A stretch of DNA of 64,000 nt. Source: Oegoconia quadripuncta. Its lineage: Eukaryota > Arthropoda > Insecta > Lepidoptera > Autostichidae. Below are positions 39,901-41,570 of the stretch, in pieces. Made by a program: the position numbers and the translations under genes. The stretch spans positions 7,216,413-7,280,412 of the forward strand of contig OX438751.1 in the NCBI GenBank assembly GCA_949316235.1. Direction: 5' to 3'. The stretch's first letter is position 1, and each line of letters begins with the position of its first letter. Under the pieces are notes generated by a model. It saw only the letters and a program-made list of their open reading frames with translations. It was not told the origin of the DNA and did no database searches.

Positions 39901-41099
39901 CGTGTAAATCTGTTGAGAAATGAATGAATTATATTGTGCCCAATAACAGCGTGAGCATTTGATAACTCCGACTGGCAATACTAAATGTGAAATTAAATAT
40001 ATATCGGATCAGTTTTTTTACCGTACCTAAGGAAAAAAATAAAAATAGAAAGTTTTTTTTTTTTTTTCAAAACCATCATCAAAAAATGCTATAATTGTAT
40101 CATTTGATGGTCGCGTTTGTAGCCTATTCCACATAATTACATCATTAAATGAATTAAATAAAGAAATCTTGGAAAAAATATGAATTCCAAATTAATTGTG
40201 GCATATCAATTTTCGTCCAGCGCGTGCGTTTATGAAAAAAAAATTAAACCAATAACATCTATCCCACTTACCTAATTTGCCTTATTTTTTTTACTTACGG
40301 TAAAAAAACCAACCGGTATATATAGTTCATCGTGTATATCACATGAAAGCTTATCAAAGCACGATATGAAAAATATTAATAGGTCTCTTATATTTCTGTA
40401 ACGAGTTTTAACCCGTTTTCGAAAATGATAACGCTTCAAAATTACTGTCCTCCAAAGATTCGCTTAGAAAATTATGAAAAAAATCCTAAACATTAGAAAT
40501 AAAGTGTAGATTGGAGGAAAGTTTTCAGGTTTGCATTACCTTGGATGTCTTTTATGCCAAAAAAGGCAGTAATAGTTACTGAACACGCACGCCCGAAATT
40601 TTTTTATTCAAAGTCAAATTCAAAAATACTTTATTTTGTAGGTACACAGAGTACACGTAAAATAGTCAGTTTTACATTTTTTAAGCTACTGCTTGTTCAA
40701 ATCTCCTGAGAAGTACAAGCAAGAAACTGGAAGGGTTGCTCTTTTATAATCAGGCTTTGATTTAACATTTTATTATCATTCGCCTTCATCATATCAGCCA
40801 ATGGTCCCACCCACTGCTGAACATAGACCTCCCCCGTACGCCTTCATACATACATAATAGAGCAGCACATTCAATGTAATTTCTCTCCAGTAACAGTCCC
40901 CGTGGTCCTGGGAGTGATAGCCCTCGTGGCTGCAGCGGCAGCGGTCGCCGGGTACATGCTGTGGAAGAACAAGACGCCGCCGCTGCCCCTCAATGACCCT
41001 CAGTACCAGAACATTGACGCTGAGGACTGTACAGGAATGAACCCCCTGTACAAACCTCCGACGTCGTCGTTCAAGAATCCTACGTATGGCAAATGGTAG
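837..41099 (+). CDS. Integrin beta-like protein lacking the betaI domain (six exons, 443 aa)
   Basis: Join of 837-974, 28144-28326, 28877-29196, 32995-33112, 35459-35822 and 40891-41099 gives 1332 nt, 443 residues plus TAG. Every junction is GT-AG and every phase matches. Order: signal peptide (about 1-19), PSI (20-58), N-half of the hybrid domain (59-107), C-half of the hybrid (108-182), I-EGF1 (183-220), an I-EGF4-like module (about 238-288), beta-tail (288-374), membrane segment (about 375-398), tail with NPLY (425-428) and NPTY (437-440). Canonical integrin beta chains are about 750-850 residues, pair with an alpha chain and bind ligand through a betaI domain inserted in the hybrid domain. 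Here that domain is absent, as are two I-EGF modules and the membrane-proximal HDRREF-type motif. It is probably a plasma-membrane protein able to recruit PTB-domain adaptors such as talin or kindlin. Open frames and consensus splice sites argue against a pseudogene. Ligand and partner are unknown. Confidence 0.85.
975..1428. other. Intron sequence, mostly unassigned
   Basis: About 1145-1340 contains phrases such as CGGTTAGGCCGATTTTAA that recur in degenerate form elsewhere (for example near 49340 and 55300), which suggests an old dispersed repeat. Boundaries could not be fixed. Confidence 0.3.
1429..1668. mobile_element. Possible degenerate inverted-repeat element
   Basis: Left (ATAAACCAATCTTGAGGTC) and right (TCTCAATCTTGAAAATGGTT) arms are partly complementary. 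The right edge GCGGGCCTTAG resembles the ends of the element at 42260-42414. The ORF inside is low quality and probably not a gene. Confidence 0.3.
2038..2400 (-). mobile_element. SINE family A, degenerate, interrupted by a MITE
   Basis: Left part (2038-2186) matches the 3' part of family A in reverse. After the MITE at 2187-2344 the SINE resumes with AGCTGGCAAGGCGGACATT, matching the middle of family A. The SINE is therefore older than the MITE. Confidence 0.6.
2187..2344. mobile_element. MITE with TA target duplication (TTGGTGTCGATTC... ends)
   Basis: Terminal inverted repeats: TTGGTGTCGATTCTGATGTA on the left and, on the right, the near-complement of the same sequence (ends ATCCGAATCGACACCAA). 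TA flanks both ends (2185-2186 and 2343-2344 region), as for Tc1/mariner-type insertions. It has no coding capacity. A half copy lies at 4519-4581. Confidence 0.65.
2401..3070. other. Intron sequence with an RTE-like 3' fragment at about 2400-2495
   Basis: CAGGACGTCCATTACTGAAC and CCAGAGTGACCTGCATCC match phrases shared with 40790, 41460, 47040 and 61530, a dispersed retroelement 3' region. From 2500 to 3070 nothing else is recognised; the ORFs near 2650-2917 look random. Confidence 0.4.
3071..3160. mobile_element. Very short MITE (about 90 bp)
   Basis: Left end TTAAGGGGCGCTATACACAT and right end ACGTGTGTAGCACCCCTAA are imperfect inverted repeats about 20 bp long. The interior is too short to code. 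Confidence 0.45.
3305..3516. repeat. Direct repeat, left copy (about 212 bp)
   Basis: Begins AGGCGGTTCTACTTGAAGCA and ends GGCTATAAACGCTGACAA. Nearly identical to 3847-4054. The two copies directly flank the SINE at 3517-3846. Confidence 0.9.
3517..3846 (+). mobile_element. SINE family A (full length)
   Basis: tRNA-derived: the 5' part carries a Pol III B box (GGTTCGATCCC) in GGTCGCGGGTTCGATCCCCA. Then come the body (GTTTGGTTGGTGGTAGGG, TCTGCCGCCAAGCAGCAATG, CCAGTCCCCCAAATGTG) and a 3' end CATCAGGTGTGATTGAG with an A tail. It lies exactly between the two ~210-bp direct repeats. Confidence 0.85.
3847..4054. repeat. Direct repeat, right copy (about 208 bp)
   Basis: Second copy of 3305-3516, starting immediately after the SINE A tail. 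Small differences (CACCCT for CACACT, AAACGATT for AAACAATT, small gaps) show the copies have diverged a little since duplication. Confidence 0.9.
4055..4518. other. Intron sequence, no gene supported
   Basis: A 91-codon ORF (4142-4417) has no recognisable motif and ends in AT-rich sequence, so I do not call it. Nothing else was recognised. Confidence 0.35.
4519..4581. mobile_element. Half copy of the 2187-2344 MITE family
   Basis: CTGGTTTTAGTTTAGTTTAG followed by TTGGTGTACATCCGAATCGA matches the right arm of the MITE at 2187-2344. No left arm is seen. Confidence 0.6.
4755..4890 (+). pseudogene. Non-LTR retrotransposon RT C-terminal fragment
   Basis: Frame through AAGGCATGGAACTCCCTTCC reads AKAWNSLPASVFPES then YNLGIFKSRVN, the conserved C-terminal end of Jockey/CR1-type ORF2 proteins. 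A related fragment lies on the minus strand at 34735-34915. No intact ORF remains. Confidence 0.6.
4952..5003 (-). mobile_element. SINE family B fragment
   Basis: GGTAGCGGGGTTCGAAACCG followed by CCACTACACCAAAGTC is the tRNA-like head of family B in reverse orientation, truncated. Confidence 0.5.
5013..5327 (-). mobile_element. SINE family A (near full length)
   Basis: Reverse copy: T-rich left edge, AATCACACCTGATGTTAAGT, CCACCAACCAAACCGAGTAC, and the reversed B box in GGGGATCGAACCCGCGACC, ending GAGCCACGG. Confidence 0.85.
5328..7253. other. Intron sequence, no gene supported; small hairpin at 5737-5763
   Basis: CTCGGAGAAG...CTTCTCCGAG forms a 10-bp stem-loop inside overlapping ORFs on both strands (5498-5900). 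Neither ORF shows a known motif; the plus one has hydrophobic stretches but reads as low-complexity T-rich sequence. The rest (about 5900-7250) is AT-rich and unassigned. Confidence 0.35.
7254..7515 (+). pseudogene. RTE-type LINE ORF2 C-terminal fragment
   Basis: The frame reads TAKLKRDWAGHVCRMPGD, the conserved 'K-x-WAGHxxRR' C-terminal block of RTE-clade ORF2, then decays into stops. The 3' side ends near an A-rich tail at 7506-7515. Confidence 0.6.
7516..8073. other. Intron sequence with a degenerate dispersed repeat
   Basis: Phrases around 7960-8000 (reverse of GTCCAATCTTTGTCC) also occur near 16650 and 51425, so an old repeat is likely. The 62-codon minus ORF there is a by-product of it. 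Confidence 0.3.
8074..8186. mobile_element. MITE with 27-bp terminal inverted repeats
   Basis: Left arm TTCATCGTTATCGTCATCGG and right arm CGATGACGATACCGATGAA are near complements. A second copy lies in reverse at 32735-32842, sharing the interior (ATTGGTTGGCT..., GGCAATTTG) and flanking phrases such as CTAAGGGCAG. Confidence 0.65.
8187..9324. other. Intron sequence, nothing recognised
   Basis: Several 60-75-codon ORFs occur on both strands without known motifs, start context or repeat similarity. AT-rich intron DNA. Confidence 0.35.
9325..9750. mobile_element. Inverted-repeat element about 425 bp, non-coding
   Basis: Left end ATATTGGGTCTTTACCTATG and right end CATAGGTAAGGACCTAGTAT are complementary with few mismatches, followed inward by AAATTGG/CCAATTT. 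The 76-codon ORF inside (9307-9537) starts outside the element and is not supported. Confidence 0.55.
9751..10101. other. AT-rich intron sequence, nothing recognised
   Basis: No coding or repeat signal beyond short A/T runs. Confidence 0.3.
10102..10203 (+). pseudogene. Non-LTR retrotransposon RT C-terminal fragment
   Basis: Open frame reads NRVVQAWNKLPEEVVSAQSV, then a short tail to TAG at 10201-10203. The WNKLPEEVV...F-x-x-x-LD pattern is the terminal block of CR1/Jockey-type ORF2. No upstream RT domain is nearby, so this is a 5'-truncated insertion. Confidence 0.6.
10204..11121. other. Intron sequence; (TAA)n microsatellite near 10301-10325
   Basis: A short AATAAT repeat probably marks the tail of the retroelement at 10102-10203. 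GCGCAATAAAGAGTAC near 10980 resembles a LINE 3' tail. Otherwise unassigned. Confidence 0.35.
11122..11240 (+). mobile_element. SINE family A, truncated head
   Basis: GGCTCCGTAGCTCAATATAA and TTCGATTCCCAGCG are a degraded family A promoter region. The copy stops before the LINE that follows. Confidence 0.45.
11268..11981 (+). CDS. LINE ORF1, C-terminal part (SGNH-esterase-like)
   Basis: Open to TAA at 11979-11981; the first ATG is at 11298. The order of a strand with FSDEIGKSM, a LVVFIGRKGN strand, a FALPFSQ strand and a DNYYLSRYF helix start resembles the SGNH/GDSL-esterase-like domain found in ORF1 of CR1-group LINEs. The classical catalytic Ser and Asp-x-x-His are not clearly conserved, so it may be inactive or a different fold. 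The N-terminus is missing because of 5' truncation. Confidence 0.5.
   Translation: MLSSLHCVSSMPPVHEITPSLPMLQAPCVAAHSGSFSQSSVSNDVHDIVMFSDEIGKSMGLQLTRNLGQAIINYCLPGATYIDILEKILSYNFKKNTTLVVFIGRKGNASRKKIVQLFSKLNILTNVDKIILFALPFSQSLTENENITRYNLNMLLHNMSCHDNKFHIIDTNKFIKNCYTLTKDNYYLSRYFKRQIAELLSYYIINSAKSLANTTTVSIEQSTDIEQSLESIPSYLN
12014..12512 (+). pseudogene. LINE ORF2 part 1: AP endonuclease N-terminal part
   Basis: Motifs in order: LVHQNIQG (Asn/Gln metal-site region), ILCITEHWL (catalytic Glu), SVYRPPSS, and VVCGDFNV (catalytic Asp/Asn), the order of the endonuclease/exonuclease/phosphatase domain of APE-type LINEs. Broken at 12513 by a poly(T) insertion. Confidence 0.8.
12513..12558 (-). mobile_element. 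46-bp poly(A)-type micro-insertion with 7-bp target duplication
   Basis: 21 T residues (12513-12533) and a short AT-rich stretch lie between two copies of AATGTAA (12506-12512 and 12552-12558). This looks like a minus-strand retroposed tail with almost no body. Its length shifts the ORF2 frame by one, and the two frames align when it is disregarded. Confidence 0.7.
12559..14966 (+). pseudogene. LINE ORF2 part 2: end of endonuclease and reverse transcriptase
   Basis: One frame from 12559 to TGA at 14964-14966, interrupted only by TAG at 12933-12935. It includes SDHCGQLVPI (final endonuclease block, catalytic His), then RT motifs RPISILPTFSKVFEKL, FCDLSKAFDCV, GVPQGSILGP, FADDTSLLF (active-site Asp pair) and LNEKKTKCIKF, followed by the thumb and a YYKISDYLDD C-terminus. 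The catalytic residues are all present, so the copy looks recently active. Confidence 0.85.
15214..16777. other. Intron sequence, nothing recognised
   Basis: AT-rich. A TTTG repeat lies at about 16340-16362 and part of a dispersed repeat (GTGTCCAATCTTTGTCCG) near 16640. Confidence 0.35.
16778..16969 (+). mobile_element. Helitron-like non-autonomous repeat
   Basis: Starts TCCAAACTAATATTATAAAT, ends GCGGACGAAAAGCTAG|T. The TC start, CTAG end and GC-rich short hairpin before the 3' end fit a Helitron. Sequence between ends is degenerate. Confidence 0.6.
16970..17819. other. Intron sequence, nothing recognised
   Basis: Short ORFs at 17024-17463 have no recognisable motif. Confidence 0.3.
17820..18003 (+). 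mobile_element. Helitron-like non-autonomous repeat
   Basis: TCTAACTAATGTTACAAATA at the left, GCGAAGCCGCGGGCGGAAAG then CTAG at the right, with ACGGATTTGGATGAAATTTG inside. Full-length copy of the commonest small repeat in the window. Confidence 0.75.
18004..18689. other. Intron sequence, nothing recognised
   Basis: AT-rich; a CGTAACGTAACGTAGGCC repeat at about 18390. No gene supported. Confidence 0.3.
18690..18792 (+). mobile_element. SINE family A, 3' fragment
   Basis: CCCCAAATGAGATGTGGTTT, CTTCACTTAACATCAAGGG and an A-rich tail match the last third of family A. Confidence 0.6.
19130..19290 (-). mobile_element. SINE family C
   Basis: Reverse copy: CTCGCGGGATTCGAACCTGC (reversed B box) and GCTACACCAATCCGTCGTC (tRNA-like head), with GGATACTAGATAACGGATAA in the body. 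The same phrases in plus orientation occur at 28617-28810. Confidence 0.6.
19547..19965 (-). pseudogene. Retroelement ORF fragment with RPDG...WDAT motif
   Basis: Minus-strand frames read GPTGKRPDGATLVPW, then VWDATCADTLAPSH, then after a frame change KYA..., FAA and GPWSSDTKQFVKDLSVRL ending GNSASVLGTMP. This block order is one I have seen as a repeated element-derived ORF; the RPD...WD-x-T spacing resembles a restriction-like (PD-(D/E)XK) nuclease core. It has several stops and frameshifts, so is dead. Family assignment uncertain. Confidence 0.45.
19966..20324. other. Intron sequence, nothing recognised
   Basis: No coding or repeat signal identified. Confidence 0.3.
20325..20915 (-). mobile_element. 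SINE family B, split by a nested MITE
   Basis: Left piece 20325-20441 (CAGCGCCATGTAGTTCCACA, AGGCTTGTATTATAGATAGC) and right piece 20782-20915 (reversed B box in GCGATTCGAACCCGCGATC, head CTACTCCAAACAGGTCGTC) form one SINE. The promoter end is on the right, so it reads on the minus strand. Confidence 0.75.
20444..20779. mobile_element. MITE with perfect 64-bp terminal inverted repeats
   Basis: Left end CAGGGTGTCCCTGGAAGTAT; the first 64 bases are the exact reverse complement of the last 64. TA flanks both sides (20442-20443, 20780-20781). The core is an A-rich tract and codes for nothing. The perfect ends imply a recent insertion. Confidence 0.85.
20963..21155 (-). mobile_element. Helitron-like non-autonomous repeat
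   Basis: Reverse copy: CTAGTGTTCCGCCTGTGGC at the left, ATACCAAATTTCATCCAAAT inside, ATAATATTAGTTAGA at the right. Confidence 0.7.
21390..21765 (-). mobile_element. SINE family D (tRNA-derived)
   Basis: GGTTTCCTCACGATGTTTTC, GCCACGCTGGCCCAGTGCGG and a reversed B box in GGGTATCGAACCTGGACCTC are hallmarks of a widespread lepidopteran SINE. The overlapping ORFs (21394-21651) are by-products of it. Confidence 0.6.
21766..23300. other. Intron sequence, nothing recognised
   Basis: About 1.5 kb AT-rich DNA with no clear repeat or coding signal. Confidence 0.35.
23301..23552 (-). mobile_element. SINE family B
   Basis: GTTCTTGGACATGCACACAG at the left; reversed B box in GCGGGATTCGAACCCGCGAC and head CCACTACACCAAACAGGTCG at the right. 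The ORF overlapping it (23418-23627) is not a gene. Confidence 0.75.
23553..24159. other. Intron sequence with a short GC-rich patch at about 23745-23830
   Basis: GCACAGCTGCGCGTGCGTCG and surrounding CpG-rich DNA stand out from the AT-rich intron. It could be an alternative promoter or enhancer, but there is no ORF or supported start site. Confidence 0.3.
24160..24230. repeat. Inverted repeat with internal short tandem repeats
   Basis: ATTACATCTCTAATATAC (left) and GTATATTAGAGATGTAAT (right) form an 18-bp stem; between and across them ACTCGTATATTAG recurs three times. Confidence 0.75.
24231..24599. other. AT-rich intron sequence, nothing recognised
   Basis: No coding or repeat signal. Confidence 0.3.
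24600..24870 (-). pseudogene. RTE-type LINE ORF2 C-terminal fragment
   Basis: The minus strand reads LKWDWAGHVGRMPCEL, then GRPRKRWRHELDS after intervening decay. Both are conserved blocks at the C-terminus of RTE-clade ORF2. Confidence 0.6.
24871..25220. other. Intron sequence, possible LINE 3' remnant
   Basis: CTCTCTCACTGGGAGAGGTT near 24905 resembles the phrase at 3478 and 4018. Otherwise unassigned. Confidence 0.3.
25221..25448 (+). mobile_element. SINE family A, internally rearranged
   Basis: Head ACCAGTTCCGTGGCTCAATG, but the B-box region is lost. It resumes with CTTATCTAAGTCTGCAACTA and ends with an A tail. Confidence 0.6.
25449..26873. other. Intron sequence, mostly unassigned
   Basis: Only AT-rich DNA, including an AATTGAATTAAAT-type inverted pair around 25900-26030, and the small ORF described separately. 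Confidence 0.3.
26628..26750 (+). CDS. Small ORF of 40 codons, unproven
   Basis: Starts ATGGCAGCCGTGTCCGC and ends TAA at 26748. Its first 30 codons are more GC-rich than surrounding DNA. No recognised motif and no upstream signals. It could be a small peptide, a degraded exon or chance. Confidence 0.12.
   Translation: MAAVSALCKLPTVVISSCPVSSFSVAPIEIFYTDIKFYYR
26874..27072 (+). mobile_element. Helitron-like non-autonomous repeat
   Basis: TCTAACTAATATTATAAAAG start and GGGCGCGGACGGAAAGCTAG end, with CAATCACGATGAAACGGATG inside. Confidence 0.7.
27073..27794. other. Intron sequence; poly(T) tract at 27118-27140
   Basis: The T run may be the reversed tail of a retroposed fragment, but no body could be identified beside it. 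Confidence 0.3.
27795..27957 (+). mobile_element. SINE family A, 3' half
   Basis: ATCTAAGTCTACCGCCAAGC, a CCCCCCAAATAAG core, CGCTTCCGCCTTCAACC and an A/T-rich end match family A. The head is missing. Confidence 0.6.
28144..28326 (+). CDS. Integrin-like exon 2: end of PSI and N-terminal hybrid strands
   Basis: Residues 47-107, phase 0 at both ends, acceptor TTTGTCCTCAG, donor AAG|GTGAGA. C50 and C58 complete the PSI cysteines. The stretch ending IRIHYKHESSNPK matches the last hybrid strand before betaI in ordinary beta chains, which normally continues into a YPVDLYYLMDLS-like start of betaI. That continuation is missing, so the exon stops at the domain boundary. Confidence 0.8.
28327..28876 (+). 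other. Intron 2 (550 bp), position of the missing betaI domain
   Basis: Phase-0 intron between the two halves of the hybrid domain. All three plus-strand frames lack a DxSxS metal-site motif or any betaI-like stretch. Its right part is the SINE at 28617-28810. The ORFs at 28403-28684 and 28632-28886 are not integrin sequence. Confidence 0.8.
28617..28810 (+). mobile_element. SINE family C
   Basis: Head GGTGTAGTAGATAGTGAACC with B box GGATTCGAATCCCGCGAGG, then ATGTTTGTGTGATGAACACG and GTTATCTAGTACCCATAGTA. Plus-strand relative of 19130-19290. Confidence 0.65.
28877..29196 (+). CDS. Integrin-like exon 3: C-terminal hybrid strands and I-EGF1
   Basis: Residues 108-213 plus two bases of W214. 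It opens with a hybrid-type strand (IDISLVNTTVKDAL), has a possible N-glycosylation site at N114 and ends with a C-x-C-x-C knot (CACEC) leading into I-EGF1 (CKGNGDFACGACSC). The acceptor TCGTTCGCAG is good, and donor TG|GTAATC gives a phase-2 end that exon 4 completes. This half of the hybrid domain normally follows betaI; here it follows exon 2 directly. Confidence 0.82.
29403..29702 (+). mobile_element. SINE family A with an RTE-like junction
   Basis: Intact head and body. From about 29636 the usual end is replaced by TTGTTAACCAGATCAGTCAT, the same phrase that follows the SINE at 61500, before the final CGTGCATAAAAA tail. It looks like a mosaic or nested insertion. Confidence 0.75.
29703..29838. 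mobile_element. Retroelement 3' fragment followed by a Helitron-like end
   Basis: TATCAGCCGATAGATGTTTA and GAAGATCTCCACAACGACCA match the piece at 41455-41570. 29797-29838 ends GTTTATAATATTAGTTAGA, the left end of the Helitron-like family in reverse. Confidence 0.5.
30060..30254 (-). mobile_element. Helitron-like non-autonomous repeat
   Basis: CTAGCTTTCCGCCCGCGGCT at the left and ATAATATTAGTTAGA at the right; internal deletion relative to other copies. Confidence 0.7.
30346..30509 (-). mobile_element. Helitron-like repeat, truncated at the CTAG end
   Basis: TTATCGCGGAAATTTGTTTA, ATATACCAAATTTCAAACAA, then ATTTATAATATTTGTTAGA. The GC-rich terminal hairpin is missing. Confidence 0.6.
30510..31554. 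other. Intron 3 sequence, nothing recognised
   Basis: AT-rich. The 78-codon ORF at 31074-31310 is hydrophobic low-complexity sequence and not supported. Confidence 0.35.
31555..31715 (-). pseudogene. CR1/Jockey-type LINE fragment
   Basis: The reverse strand reads through LNKFKTIVKQK and YYKISDYFDN, matching the C-terminus of ORF2 in the element at 11250-15213. Truncated and frameshifted. Confidence 0.65.
31716..32510. other. Intron 3 sequence, nothing recognised
   Basis: No gene or repeat identified; short ORFs are not supported. Confidence 0.3.
32511..32661 (-). mobile_element. SINE family A, degenerate
   Basis: GATGAGGCTGAAGGTGAAAG, GGGGACTGGCTGTCTTATTT, TGCTGCTTAGCGGCAAACG and GGCGGTGGTAGTTAGCCAG follow family A in reverse. 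Both ends are lost. Confidence 0.6.
32735..32842. mobile_element. MITE, second copy of the 8074-8186 family
   Basis: CTCATCGGTATCATCGTCGA on the left and ACGTAATGGATGATGATA on the right; reverse orientation relative to 8074-8186, with shared GGCAAATTGCCCAGCGA interior. Confidence 0.6.
32995..33112 (+). CDS. Integrin-like exon 4: end of I-EGF1, linker and start of next I-EGF, with RGD
   Basis: Residue 214 (last base) to G253. Acceptor TTCTCTGCTAG, donor GGG|GTGAGC, phase-0 end. It supplies TGETC, which closes I-EGF1, then a proline-containing linker not typical of beta stalks, then a DDCDRGDISAC segment. R242-G243-D244 is an RGD tripeptide just after a cysteine. Exon 5 continues with SICSGNGRC, the core of an I-EGF module. 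Confidence 0.75.
33113..33523. other. Intron 4 sequence, nothing recognised
   Basis: Starts with the exon 4 donor GTGAGC. No repeat or ORF of note. Confidence 0.35.
33524..33775. mobile_element. MITE-like palindromic element with about 70-bp arms
   Basis: Left GCCCTGGGCCCGCAGTCTCG and right CGAGACTGCGGGGGCAAGGC are inverted repeats; complementarity runs on through CATAGATAGC and CCGATTTCGGTCGTTAA, with a short insertion in the right arm (GCGATCGC). The 88-codon ORF across it is an artefact of the palindrome. Confidence 0.7.
33776..34734. other. Intron 4 sequence, nothing recognised
   Basis: Overlapping ORFs on both strands at 34382-34655 have no recognisable motif. Confidence 0.3.
34735..34915 (-). 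pseudogene. Non-LTR retrotransposon RT C-terminal fragment
   Basis: The minus strand reads KAWNSLPASVFPES, as at 4755-4890, then decays; TCACCTGATGGAAAGTGACG marks its 3' side. Confidence 0.6.
34916..35458. other. Intron 4 sequence, nothing recognised
   Basis: AT-rich DNA ending in the exon 5 acceptor. Confidence 0.3.
35459..35822 (+). CDS. Integrin-like exon 5: I-EGF4-like module and beta-tail domain
   Basis: Residues 254-374 plus one base of V375. Acceptor AACTTGTTCACAG, donor G|GTTAGT. SICSGNGRCLCDGTCEC is the C-x-C-G-x-C-x-C signature of an I-EGF module. It is followed by the link seen between I-EGF4 and the beta-tail (CADICTVASNCDACL) and then a cysteine-containing beta-tail domain with an N-glycosylation sequon at N317. 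Compared with classical stalks, I-EGF2 and I-EGF3 seem absent. No further EGF-coding exon was seen in introns 3 or 4. Confidence 0.82.
35823..36257. other. Start of intron 5, nothing recognised
   Basis: Begins with GTTAGT donor. A TCTATC repeat lies near 35920. Confidence 0.3.
36258..36936. other. Overlapping unidentified ORFs on both strands
   Basis: Minus ORF of 128 codons (36644-36258, ends DWRRAAG) and plus ORF of 150 codons (36484-36936). The minus ORF has a GC-rich C-terminal end and a run of similar short units (TTIFRTTVLRTFVFRSSV). Neither matches a family I recognise and no splice context is evident. It may be an unrecognised transposon ORF, a nested gene or chance. Confidence 0.2.
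36937..37340. other. Intron 5 sequence, nothing recognised
   Basis: CTATCTATCTAT microsatellite near 37270. Confidence 0.3.
37341..37729 (+). mobile_element. SINE family A with a nested MITE
   Basis: Degenerate family A head (GTCGTGGATTCGATGCCCAG) and body to about 37515, then foreign GC-rich sequence, then the SINE tail CATTGTGCATAAAAAG. Confidence 0.6.
37571..37684. mobile_element. MITE with GCGCGCGA-rich terminal repeats
   Basis: CGTTTATCGCGCGCGATG at the left and ACATAAATGTTTATCGCGCC at the right. The interior (TTGTATATTTCGTCCAAGTA) is the reverse complement of that at 51950-52073, so the two are copies of one family in opposite orientation. Confidence 0.55.
37741..38130 (-). pseudogene. 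CR1/Jockey-type LINE, 5'-truncated copy
   Basis: Starts (reverse of the tail) AGTCAAAGTCAAAAGTCAAA; CCCCAGAGAAGAACGAGCAA is the reverse of the 3' UTR at 15070-15110. The minus frame reads FYNKVPVDIQNLPLNKF and YYKISDYLEDKQAWT, almost identical to the end of ORF2 at 14966. Confidence 0.8.
38131..40011. other. Intron 5 sequence, nothing recognised
   Basis: About 1.9 kb without clear repeat or coding signal; ORFs under 90 codons only. Confidence 0.35.
40012..40309. mobile_element. MITE with GTTTTTTTACCGT terminal repeats
   Basis: Left GTTTTTTTACCGTACCTAAG, right CTTACGGTAAAAAAAC. Shares TCAAAACCATCATC, GTAGCCTATTCCACATAATT and GCCAATAACATCTATTTCAC-like stretches with 62664-63040. Confidence 0.65.
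40310..40607. other. Intron 5 sequence, nothing recognised
   Basis: AT-rich DNA. Confidence 0.3.
40608..40850 (-). mobile_element. LINE 3' fragment and adjoining RTE-like piece
   Basis: CAAAGTCAAATTCAAAAATA and AAGCAAGAAACTGGAAGGGT are a relative of the CR1-type 3' UTR in reverse (40608-40750). ATCAGCCAATGGTCCCACCC (about 40790-40850) belongs to the dispersed RTE-like 3' region. Lies just upstream of exon 6. Confidence 0.5.
40891..41099 (+). CDS. Integrin-like exon 6: membrane segment and cytoplasmic tail
   Basis: Residues 375-443, acceptor TTTCTCTCCAG, stop TAG at 41097-41099. An alanine/valine-rich membrane helix (about 375-398) is followed by LWKNK and a 41-residue tail. The tail keeps NPLY and NPTY, starting 12 residues apart as in classical integrin beta tails, with a TSS cluster between them where kindlin-binding Ser/Thr residues sit. 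The conserved HDRREFAKFEKE-like membrane-proximal segment is replaced by a proline-rich stretch with a DPQY. Confidence 0.85.
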
Positions 41100-41128
41100 T
41101 GCTGGTAAGTTCACATATTATTCCAGCT
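41100..41128 (+). other. 3' UTR start with a consensus splice donor
   Basis: CTG|GTAAGT at 41105 lies five bases past the stop codon, so the 3' UTR may be spliced to a further non-coding exon. If unspliced, the first AATAAA is at 42076-42081, and the UTR would contain several repeats. Confidence 0.35.
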
Positions 41129-41285
41129 CTTTTTTTTATGCACAACGGGTTGGCACTTGACCTTAATCACACCTGATGTTAAGTGCAGATGAGGTCGAAG
41201 ATGGAAGCGTACTGACCCGGAAACCCCAACACATTTGGGGGACTGGCTATCTTATCTCTGACAACCGGAACACAACAATGCTATC
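41129..41285 (-). mobile_element. SINE family A, 3' half
   Basis: TTTTTTTATGCACAACGGGT, AATCACACCTGATGTTAAGT and CCCCAACACATTTGGGGGAC in reverse; stops at ACAACAATGCTAT. Confidence 0.75.
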
Positions 41286-41367
41286 GATATATGCTCTAGT
41301 AAATGTCAAGCTTTTTAGTACATAAAACTATTTTAATATGTGGTAGATATCTACGACTACACTGAGT

Positions 41368-41454
41368 CTGCCTGAGAAACTAACGGTTGCGGGTTCGAAT
41401 CCGTAACTGTAGGAATTTGATTTTGATCCGTAACTGTAGGAATTTGGTTTTGAT
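41368..41454 (+). repeat. SINE family C head and a 27-bp tandem duplication
   Basis: GAAACTAACGGTTGCGGGTT then CGAATCC is a tRNA-like head. CCGTAACTGTAGGAATTTG plus TTTTGAT follows twice (41401-41427, 41428-41454) with one mismatch. Confidence 0.6.
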
Positions 41455-41570
41455 CATCATATATCAGCCGATAGATGTCCACTGCTGGACAAAAGCTTCC
41501 CCCGAAGATCTCCACAACGACCGGTCCTACGCTGACCGCATCCAGCGGAGACCTTAGTATTCGTTATTCA
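41455..41570. mobile_element. Retroelement 3' fragment
   Basis: TATCAGCCGATAGATGTCCA, CTGCTGGACAAAAGCTTCC and GATCTCCACAACGACCGG match 29703-29790. Confidence 0.5.
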
